Shown here: positions 23,803 through 30,327 of the stretch, in pieces
Layout: each line of letters opens with the position of its first letter
Position numbering within the stretch: the stretch's first letter is position 1
Origin: a virus
DNA: 52,459 bases
Reading direction: 5' to 3' (one strand)
IMG/VR virus record: IMGVR_UViG_3300005841_000040
Span: 1-52,459 of that record
Made by a program: the position numbers and the translations under genes
The notes under the pieces: generated by a model
The model's input: the letters and a program-made list of their open reading frames with translations, nothing else
Told to the model about the DNA's origin: nothing
The model's database searches: none

Positions 23803-25103
23803 CCCGCGCCTTCGTGACCGGCATTACCGGGCAGGACGGCAGCTATTTAGCCGAACTGCTTTTGACGAAAGGCTACGAGGTCCACGGCATGGTACGCCGG
23901 GTGTCGCAGCCCACGTTCGGGAACCTTGCCGCGATCCGCGACCAGATTGTTCTGCACACCGGCGACATGACGGACGGTCCTAGCCTATTCCGCATCCTGC
24001 AGGATCTGGGCCCCGACGAAATCTATAATCTCGCGGCCATGTCTCAGGTGCGAGATTCCTATGATCACCCCGAGGTGACGCAGGATATTAATGCGGGCGG
24101 CCTGCTGCGGATCCTGGAAAGCTGTCGCACGCTCAAGCTCGACGCGAGGATCTATCAGGCCTGCTCAAGCGAGATGTTCGGCCGGGTTCGCGAAACGCCG
24201 CAGACCGAGGCGACGCCCTTCTATCCGCGTTCGCCTTACGGCGCCTCGAAGGTTTCCGCCTTCCACATGGCCAAGGTCTGGCGCGAGGCGTATGGCGCGC
24301 GCGTCTCCTGTGGCATCCTGTTCAACCATGAAAGCCCGCGCCGCGGTGAAGCGTTCCTCAGCCGCAAGGTGTGCAAGGCCGTCGCTGAAATAGCGACCGG
24401 ACAGCGCGACCGTCTGGTCCTCGGCAATCTCTCGGCGAAGCGCGATTGGGGCTATGCTCCCGAATATGTCGAATGGATCTGGCGCATCCTGCAACATCCG
24501 GAACCGGATGATTTCGTGATCGCCACCGGCGAAACCCATTCGGTGGAGGAGTTCGTCGCCGCTGCGTTCGCGCATGCGGGCATCGTCAACTGGCAGGATT
24601 ATGTTGATTACGATCGGGACCTGACGCGCCCGGCCGAGGTCGACCTGCTGAAGGGCGATGCAAGCAAGAGCGCCCGGATCCTGGGCTTCGAGCCGAAGGT
24701 GAAATTCCCCGATCTCGTGAAGATCATGGTCGACGCCGAGATGGCCAAGCTTTCGACGAAGCACAGCGACGAGCGGCGCGATCTCCAATCCTTTCCGGAA
24801 GCAAAGGTCATCACGCTGAAAAAGGACGCCACGATCGGCGGCCATTATCACAAGCTGAAGGACGAGCATTTTATCCTGTCTGAAGGGGCGGGGTATCTGC
24901 GCACCGGCGCTGGGTTGGAACAGTGGCAGGAGCCGATGCAGATCGGCAAGATCTACACGGTGAAGGCTGGCACGCCGCATTGGTTTGACCTGACCTCCGG
25001 TAGCGTGCTTGTCGGGCTCAACAGCAGGCCCTTCGATCCGTCGGATGATTATCGCATTTCTAGCGATGGATATCGCCGCCACGTCGAGCCGGTCGCGGCC
25101 TGA
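23799..25103 (+). CDS. GDP-mannose 4,6-dehydratase-like SDR fused to a cupin
   Basis: 434 residues in two parts. Residues 1-330 are an extended short-chain dehydrogenase of the GDP-mannose dehydratase type: GITGQDG (8-14) binds NADP, the active site shows CSSE (122-125) and the YGASK pair Y147/K151, and ARIYQACSSEMFG and RDWGYAPEYVEW are family landmarks. Residues 335-434 are a cupin with HYHKLKDE and TPHWFDL metal/substrate motifs, like sugar ketoisomerases or epimerases. The likely product is a modified 6-deoxy-hexose nucleotide made in two steps by one polypeptide. Its substrate is inferred from family only. It sits amid head genes and is coupled to the next gene. Confidence 0.85.
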   Translation: MTRAFVTGITGQDGSYLAELLLTKGYEVHGMVRRVSQPTFGNLAAIRDQIVLHTGDMTDGPSLFRILQDLGPDEIYNLAAMSQVRDSYDHPEVTQDINAGGLLRILESCRTLKLDARIYQACSSEMFGRVRETPQTEATPFYPRSPYGASKVSAFHMAKVWREAYGARVSCGILFNHESPRRGEAFLSRKVCKAVAEIATGQRDRLVLGNLSAKRDWGYAPEYVEWIWRILQHPEPDDFVIATGETHSVEEFVAAAFAHAGIVNWQDYVDYDRDLTRPAEVDLLKGDASKSARILGFEPKVKFPDLVKIMVDAEMAKLSTKHSDERRDLQSFPEAKVITLKKDATIGGHYHKLKDEHFILSEGAGYLRTGAGLEQWQEPMQIGKIYTVKAGTPHWFDLTSGSVLVGLNSRPFDPSDDYRISSDGYRRHVEPVAA

Positions 25104-26272
25104 TGCGTTGCCTCGATTTGGGCGCCGGCGATATGTCGCCGCCCGGCTTCATCCCGATGGGCAACGCCCACGGCTCGGCTGTGTATCCGCTCGCTGGCGT
25201 TGCCGATGGCAGCATAGATTGCGTTCGCGCGTCGCACGTGCTCGAGCATTTCGCGTCGGGCGAGATCGCCGACGTTCTCGCGGAGTGGGTGCGAGTACTT
25301 AAACCCGGCGGCGAGCTGCGCATCGCGGTGCCGGATTTCGCGAAGATCGCGGAAGGCTATCTCGCAGGCGCGCGCATGCCGACGGAGGCCTTCATCATGG
25401 GCGGACAGTCCGCGCCTGATGATTTCCATAAGTCTCTGTTCGACGAAGCTCATCTGAAGACGGCGCTCGCCAAGGCCGGCTTGATGCTCATCCGCCGATG
25501 GGAGTCTGAGCTTCAGGACTGCGCCTCGCTGCCGATCTCGCTAAATCTGGCCGGCACGAAGCCGCACCAGGCCGAGATTGGCGTGTCGGCGGTCATGTCG
25601 GTGCCGCGGCTGGGCTTCATGGACAACATGTTTGCTGCGATCGAAGCCCTGCCATCGCTCGGCGTCAAGCTTCGGCGCCACACCGGGGCCTATTGGGGCC
25701 AGTGTGTGGAACGCGTGATGGAGGAAGCGCTGCGCGAGGACGCGCCGGATGCGATCCTGACGCTCGATTATGACTCGGTGTTCACCAAACGCGATGTCTC
25801 GATGCTCATGCAGCTTATGTGCTGCCATCCCGAGGCTGATGCCATCGCCGCCGTGCAGGCGGGGAGGGGAACGGCGAGCGGCCGGCTGTTCACGATCAGG
25901 GGCGACGATGGCGCGAGCCTATCGCAGGTGCCGGCGGAGACATTCGCGGGCGATCTGGCCAAGATCACCACAGCGCATTTCGGACTGACGCTGATCCGCG
26001 CGAACAAGCTGGCGGAGCTTGGCAAGCCATGGTTCGCCGATATCCCGGCACCGGACGGTTCATGGAATGAAGGCCGCACGGACGCCGATATCGCGTTCTG
26101 GCGGAAGTGGGAAAAGGCAGGAAACAGCCTCTACCTCGCCAATCGCGTGCCGATCGGACACCTCGAAATGACGGTGCTCTGGCCGGCTCCGCTCGGGCCT
26201 GAGACCGCACCCATGACGCAGCCTGTCGGCGAGTGGCGGGAGCATGGCCGCCCGTCGGAAGCATGGCGATAG
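25103..26272 (+). CDS. SAM methyltransferase fused to a glycosyltransferase-like domain
   Basis: 389 residues, overlapping the previous stop as TGATG. Residues 1-140 form a class I methyltransferase: LDLGAGD motif I, ASHVLEHF, and VRVLKPGGELRIAVPDF. Residues 150-370 look like a GT-A glycosyltransferase: GVSAVMSVPRLGFMDNM, LTLDYDSVF with a DxD-type D-Y-D, and a substrate-side TTAHFGLTLIRANKL. The pair of activities suits transfer of a sugar and O-methylation of it. Following the sugar-nucleotide enzyme, this suggests glycosylation of a virion or cell-surface target. The acceptor is unknown. Confidence 0.8.
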   Translation: MRCLDLGAGDMSPPGFIPMGNAHGSAVYPLAGVADGSIDCVRASHVLEHFASGEIADVLAEWVRVLKPGGELRIAVPDFAKIAEGYLAGARMPTEAFIMGGQSAPDDFHKSLFDEAHLKTALAKAGLMLIRRWESELQDCASLPISLNLAGTKPHQAEIGVSAVMSVPRLGFMDNMFAAIEALPSLGVKLRRHTGAYWGQCVERVMEEALREDAPDAILTLDYDSVFTKRDVSMLMQLMCCHPEADAIAAVQAGRGTASGRLFTIRGDDGASLSQVPAETFAGDLAKITTAHFGLTLIRANKLAELGKPWFADIPAPDGSWNEGRTDADIAFWRKWEKAGNSLYLANRVPIGHLEMTVLWPAPLGPETAPMTQPVGEWREHGRPSEAWR

Positions 26273-26311
26273 TCCCGACGCTTCGAACATCTGCGAGGGT
26301 TGAGCGAAATT

Positions 26312-27202
26312 ATGGGTTTTTCCGCCATCACCACGGTGATCTCTCCTGCTGCGAATTATGACCTGACGGACCTTGCGTCCGCCAAGGTCGAGCTGAGCAT
26401 CACCTCGACAACGGACGATACTTGGCTAGCGAAGGCGGTCAGCCAGGTGTCACGTGCCATTTCAACTGAGACGCAGCGCGTGCTCATTCCCGAGGTTATC
26501 CAAGATCTCTTCCGGATCGATCGGCACCTCGCTCATCGTGGCTCGTCGCGGCAAGCATTGGAAGTGCAGCTTTCGCGCTGGCCGGTCATCAAGATCGTGT
26601 CGTTGGTTAAGACGCTATCGACCGGCCTTCCGCAAACGCTGGTCGAAGGTACTGATTTCAGCGTCGATTCCGAGAAAGGAACTTTGACGCGGCTCGATCC
26701 GGTAAGCGGCGCCGCCCTATCTTGGGAAGCCGACCCGCTTACGGTCATATACATGGCCGGATACGGCACGCTCGCAGCCGAAACGCATTCGGTGCCTGTA
26801 TCGCCATATCAGGTCACCGTTTCACAAAGCGCGGCGTTCTCCTGCGACCAGTCCGTCAAATATTCGAGCGGAACGGCGCTCACGCGCGTCAGTGGCTCCC
26901 CGGCGGTCGGACAGTACAGCGTTGCGGCCGGCGTCTACACCTTCGCGGCGGCTGACACTGGCCAGTCTCTGACCTTTTCCTATGGTGTGAAGAGCATTCC
27001 TGATGATCTGGCGGAGATTTGCCTTCGCCTGGTGACGGCGCGCTACATGAGCAAGGATCGCGATCCGGCGCTCGTACAGCAGGAGACGCCTGGCGTTGGG
27101 ATGCGGCGCTGGTGGTTCGGCGGCGCACCGGGTCAGACGGGGCCGTTCGCGCCAGATATCTCCGCGGCGCTCGAGCGCTATTGCATGCCGGTTGTCGACT
27201 GA
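26312..27202 (+). CDS. Head-tail connector protein with Ig-like insert
   Basis: About 296 residues; the ATG at 26312 is preferred over a TTG at 26300, though GAGGG is rather far. The N-terminal half (LTDLASAKVELSITSTTDDTW, WLAKAVSQVSRAI, then LSRWPVIKIVS) is typical of phage gp6-like head-tail connectors. In the second half, 26803-26994 codes an inserted beta-rich module (QYSVAAGVYTFAAADTG) that recurs in two other proteins here. The family's end returns with IPDDLAEICLRLVTARY. It forms the ring beneath the portal. Confidence 0.8.
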   Translation: MGFSAITTVISPAANYDLTDLASAKVELSITSTTDDTWLAKAVSQVSRAISTETQRVLIPEVIQDLFRIDRHLAHRGSSRQALEVQLSRWPVIKIVSLVKTLSTGLPQTLVEGTDFSVDSEKGTLTRLDPVSGAALSWEADPLTVIYMAGYGTLAAETHSVPVSPYQVTVSQSAAFSCDQSVKYSSGTALTRVSGSPAVGQYSVAAGVYTFAAADTGQSLTFSYGVKSIPDDLAEICLRLVTARYMSKDRDPALVQQETPGVGMRRWWFGGAPGQTGPFAPDISAALERYCMPVVD

Positions 27203-27705
27203 TGGACAATATTCGCATCAACATCACTGGCGATCGGCAGGCCGGGCTCAAATTCGAGGAGTTTCCCGACGATCTCTACGAGGATCTGCACCGGGAAATC
27301 GATGCGCTGACGCACGAGTTGCTCGGATTGGTTCAAGCGGCAACGCCGTCCCATACCGGCAGATTGCGCAGCCAGGAGCGCGCGCGGATCTTCACGGACA
27401 AAAACCGTATCACCGGCTACATTGACGTGGCCGGTGAGAAGGGATCGCAGGATTTCGCGAAGGCTGGCGCGATCGAATATGGCGCCCATCGCAAGACGAA
27501 AGTTTCAGAGCACTCGATGAAGCTCGATCACGCGTGGGGGCAGATGCTCAACGCGCCGATCACGGTCATTGTGGCAGCTTATGAGCGCACGCCGAACATC
27601 GCCGCGCATGCCTTCGAGCGGGGCCCGCTGGCGGTTATGCAGCCGCAGATCCTCGGCCGGCTGAATGATGCGGTTAGCCAGGCTGTCGCGAAGGCCAACG
27701 AATGA
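27202..27705 (+). CDS. HK97 gp10-like tail completion protein
   Basis: 167 residues starting in a TGATG overlap. It carries the gp10-like pattern: a helical N-terminus (LYEDLHREIDALTHELLG), PSHTGRLRSQERA, then YGAHRKTKVSEHS, and HAFERGPLAVMQPQI at the end. Proteins of this family sit between head connector and tail tube. The gene overlaps the next by ATGA. An in-frame start at 27019 lies inside the connector gene and is rejected. Confidence 0.8.
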   Translation: MDNIRINITGDRQAGLKFEEFPDDLYEDLHREIDALTHELLGLVQAATPSHTGRLRSQERARIFTDKNRITGYIDVAGEKGSQDFAKAGAIEYGAHRKTKVSEHSMKLDHAWGQMLNAPITVIVAAYERTPNIAAHAFERGPLAVMQPQILGRLNDAVSQAVAKANE

Positions 27706-28127
27706 ACGTGGACATCGAAACCGTCATGGAAGCGCTGCTGACGCACGTCACCGGTGCGGTTCCGGACTTCATCACCTCCGGCCGGCGCGTGAAGCATTGG
27801 ACCGAGGTGTCCGATCAGCCCGCGTTCTTCCTGCGCCGCACCGGCATGATGGACAGTTTCAACGGCTCCATGCCGATCGTCACGATGGACTGCGAGGCTT
27901 GGATTTACTGCAATGCGGGCAAGAGCCCGGATGTCGCGCCGGACGAACAGCTGACCCTCCTCGAGACGAAGCTCCGCGATAGTTTGGCGCCAAATGACCA
28001 GATGAGATTCACGCTGAACGGTCTCGTTTACTGGTGCCGGATCGAAGGCAAGAGCGACATTTCCCCGGGCGATCAGGGGCCTCAGGCCATCGCCAGAATT
28101 CCCATTCGCATCACCCTGCCATTTTGA
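27702..28127 (+). CDS. Tail terminator-like protein
   Basis: 141 residues. The position (after gp10-like, before the tail tube) and the pattern of a short helix-rich start (ETVMEALLTHVTGAVPDF) followed by beta strands (FFLRRTGMMDSFNGSMPIVT, YWCRIEGKSDISPGDQ, ARIPIRITLPF) match the lambda gpU/tail-terminator group that caps the tail tube. Sequence similarity is weak, so the call relies on synteny. Confidence 0.7.
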   Translation: MNVDIETVMEALLTHVTGAVPDFITSGRRVKHWTEVSDQPAFFLRRTGMMDSFNGSMPIVTMDCEAWIYCNAGKSPDVAPDEQLTLLETKLRDSLAPNDQMRFTLNGLVYWCRIEGKSDISPGDQGPQAIARIPIRITLPF

Positions 28128-28137
28128 GGAGAAAATC

Positions 28138-28389
28138 ATGCGCTTCGCTGCTCCAGATCACGTTTCTGGGATCAACCTTTCGATCGGCCCGGTCGTCGTC
28201 GTCGACGGCTTCGTCGAGGTGCCCGACGATCTCAGCCAGGGTGACCTCGGCGGCCTGGCGATGAACGGCTTCACGCCGGCTCCGGTTGATGCTCCGGCGC
28301 CCGCCAAGGCAGCGAAGGTTGACCAGTCGTCGACAGGCGCATCGCCAAAAACCGAAACGGCGGCGGGGGGCGCCGCGACGGAAGCCTGA
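28138..28389 (+). CDS. Small hypothetical tail-region protein
   Basis: 83 residues, with GAGGAG upstream. The first half is beta-rich (INLSIGPVVVVDGFVEVPDD), the second half is Ala/Pro/Lys/Thr-rich and disordered. Similar short proteins before the tail-tube gene are common in siphophages and are unassigned. A longer function cannot be inferred. Confidence 0.6.
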   Translation: MRFAAPDHVSGINLSIGPVVVVDGFVEVPDDLSQGDLGGLAMNGFTPAPVDAPAPAKAAKVDQSSTGASPKTETAAGGAATEA

Positions 28390-28449
28390 TCCCGCCCCAT
28401 TCCCAACGCCCGTCGCGAGACGCGCAGTCCCACAGAAGGAACTTGAACA

Positions 28450-29214
28450 ATGCCCTCAAACGATACCTTTTCGTTCGGCGCTGGCGTGCTCTGGGCGACC
28501 CAGTTGACCGATTATACCGGAGCAGCCGTCGCGCTGCCGACGCCGCTGCTGTTGGGCACCCTGCAGGATGTCAGCATCGACATCAGTTACGACAGCAAGC
28601 CGCTGCACGGGCAGAACGCGTTCGCGGTCGCCAATGCGCGCGGCAAGGGCAAGGTCTCCGGCAAGGCCAAGTTCGCGCGCCTGGATGGTCTGCTGTTCCA
28701 GTCGGTTATCAGCGGCATGCCGATCACTTCAGGTATCGCCAGCGTCGTGTACGACACCACCGGCGCAGCAATTCCGTCGACGCCATTTACCATCACTCCG
28801 ACGGTCCCAGGCTCGGGCACCTTCGGCCGAGTCCTGGCCGTACGTGACGGCATCGGCAATGAGTACACGCAGGTGGCGAGCGGTCCGACGGCCGGGCAGT
28901 ATTCGTTGTCGGGGGGCGTTTTCACCTTTGCGGCAGCTGATACTGGAAAGACTGTCTATATCGACTTTGCTTACACCGCGACGTCGACCTCGGCGAAGAA
29001 GGCACTGGTTACCAACCAGCCCATGGGTTACGCACCGACCTTCCGTGCCGACTTCCTGAACCCTCGCTCCGGCATGTCGCTGGTTTTGTTCGCCTGCATG
29101 GCCAATAAGTTCGCCTATGCGACCAAGATCGATGACTGGGCGATCAATGAACTCGATTTCGAGGCCTTCGCCGATAGCAATCAGCAGGTCTATCAGTTCG
29201 GAACGATCGCATAA
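28450..29214 (+). CDS. Major tail protein with C-terminal Ig-like module
   Basis: 254 residues. The N-terminal part (LLLGTLQDVSIDISYDSKPL and KVSGKAKFARLDGLLFQS) fits the tail-tube fold of HK97-like siphophages. In the second half, 28782-28980 codes the Ig-like module shared with the connector and the tail-tip protein (GQYSLSGGVFTFAAADTG). The C-terminus (TFRADFLNPRSG ... WAINELDFEAFADS) returns to tube-like strands. This is the only tube-sized gene before the chaperone, which supports the call. Confidence 0.8.
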   Translation: MPSNDTFSFGAGVLWATQLTDYTGAAVALPTPLLLGTLQDVSIDISYDSKPLHGQNAFAVANARGKGKVSGKAKFARLDGLLFQSVISGMPITSGIASVVYDTTGAAIPSTPFTITPTVPGSGTFGRVLAVRDGIGNEYTQVASGPTAGQYSLSGGVFTFAAADTGKTVYIDFAYTATSTSAKKALVTNQPMGYAPTFRADFLNPRSGMSLVLFACMANKFAYATKIDDWAINELDFEAFADSNQQVYQFGTIA

Positions 29215-29555
29215 TGGTCACGCTGACCCTTGCGGGGCGGTCTTTCGAGATCGCCCCTTATGACATCGATGACATGCTGGTAGCCGCGCCCCATGTTGAC
29301 GCGTTGAAGGGGCGAAAGAGGCCTGAAACGATCACCGAATCTCTGGAAGAAATTAAGCAGATTGCCGCAGTCGTGACTGTCGGATTGAAGAAGATTGATC
29401 CCGAGATCACCATCACGTCGGTCATAAAGATGGCGTTGCCTGACGGGGTGGAAACGCTCTCTCTGGCGATGCAGGAGATCCTCAACGAGTTCGGCCTCAA
29501 ACCTGCGGGGGAAGCGAAGGCTCCTGCCAAGCGGCGCAAGGCAGCGGGAGCTTAG
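29214..29555 (+). CDS. Tail assembly chaperone, short form
   Basis: 113 residues starting at the tail-tube stop (TAATG). Helical, with the order expected for lambda gpG-like chaperones: an N-terminal FEIAPYDIDDMLVAAP, a central helical block, and a basic end (APAKRRKAAGA). The protein would bind tape measure before tube assembly. A second frame continues past the stop in the -1 frame without interruption and is described separately. Confidence 0.78.
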   Translation: MVTLTLAGRSFEIAPYDIDDMLVAAPHVDALKGRKRPETITESLEEIKQIAAVVTVGLKKIDPEITITSVIKMALPDGVETLSLAMQEILNEFGLKPAGEAKAPAKRRKAAGA

Positions 29556-29899
29556 AGCAGCAACTTATCGACATCGTTTGCGGCCTAGTCGCCGCAGGCG
29601 TCGAGGGAGGATGCTGGGATCGCGTCACGAAATGGAACCTGAAACGGGCCCGGGCAATGTACTCTTACTGGGCGCGCAACGGGCCGCCGCCATATCTCGC
29701 GCTGCAGGCCCTCGGCCGCGCGGTTGGCGTTGATTGGAAGCTGGAGACTGAAGAGCCGGAAATTTTGTCAACACGTTCCATGACTGATCCTGCTCAGCCC
29801 GTTCCTACCATAGCAGAGGTTGCCGCCGCCGCTCCAAAGCCCGGCGCTGATCTCACGGAAACCAGCGCCGCGATCCTGCGGCAGATGGGAATCAGCTAG
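29510..29899 (+). CDS. Tail chaperone extension in the -1 frame (probable programmed frameshift)
   Basis: The frame that is one base back from the chaperone frame is open from about 29505 through the short-form stop to TAG at 29897-29899. It reads LEQQLIDIVCGLVAAGVEGG, then CWDRVTKWNLKRARAMYSYW, clearly coding, with no usable start until an ATG at 29657 in the middle of this conserved stretch. A G5 run followed by AA at 29507-29513 (GCG GGG GAA in the chaperone frame) is the best slip site visible, though not a perfect X XXY YYZ heptamer. Lambda G-GT gives the precedent. The extended protein would number about 227 residues. Confidence 0.65.
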   Translation, partial: GSEGSCQAAQGSGSLEQQLIDIVCGLVAAGVEGGCWDRVTKWNLKRARAMYSYWARNGPPPYLALQALGRAVGVDWKLETEEPEILSTRSMTDPAQPVPTIAEVAAAAPKPGADLTETSAAILRQMGIS

Positions 29900-30222
29900 C
29901 CATATTTGGCGTAGAACGTCGCATCATTGGACGTGAACAGCAGGATCGCGTCGATCAGCGACAGCAGAAACGGAATTAAGGTCCAGCAAAAGACCAGATA
30001 AAGGACGCCCGCGCCGGTGCGGCCGAGATAAAACTTATGCATGCCGATTGCACCGAAGAACAGCGCAAGCACTGCCGCCACGGTCCGGTTGCGTGACGTG
30101 CTGGCCACCGCTCCAGGTTGAGGCGCTCCACAATCCGGACATTGCTGCGCTGACTGATGCAACGCCTTTCCGCATCCGGGACAATACTTCGTGAGCGCCG
30201 GGTCGATATTCGCGGTCGCCAT
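29896..30222 (-). CDS. Zinc-ribbon TM2 membrane protein, leftward accessory gene
   Basis: 108 residues. The N-terminus has CPGCGK ... CPDCGAP, a zinc ribbon, then two membrane segments in the TM2 arrangement: TVAAVLALFFGAIGMHKFYL and GAGVLYLVFCWTLIPFLLSL with the family's GxxGxHxFYLG signature, and a short DAILLFT tail. TM2 proteins are small inner-membrane proteins of mostly unknown role. Reading against the tail operon, with its own ribosome site (GAGGATCTGAGA), it looks like a lysogen-expressed moron, possibly for superinfection exclusion. Its stop shares CTAG with the chaperone extension. Confidence 0.85.
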   Translation of the reverse strand: MATANIDPALTKYCPGCGKALHQSAQQCPDCGAPQPGAVASTSRNRTVAAVLALFFGAIGMHKFYLGRTGAGVLYLVFCWTLIPFLLSLIDAILLFTSNDATFYAKYG

Positions 30223-30249
30223 TCTCAGATCCTCGCTTTGGCAACTCCG

Positions 30250-30277
30250 ACATTACCGAGGCGCCGCTCATTCGCAA
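30250..30277 (-). promoter_or_regulatory. Candidate promoter of the TM2 gene
   Basis: On the minus strand TTGCGA (30272-30277) and TAATGT (30250-30255) are spaced by 16 bases, upstream of the TM2 start. The -35 matches 4 of 6 and the -10 3 of 6 consensus bases. A promoter is expected here because the gene faces away from the late operon. Confidence 0.35.
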
Positions 30278-30327
30278 CTATGATGATCGGACTTTCGTGA
30301 GCGACTGTCCCGAATTTGGAGGTGATG

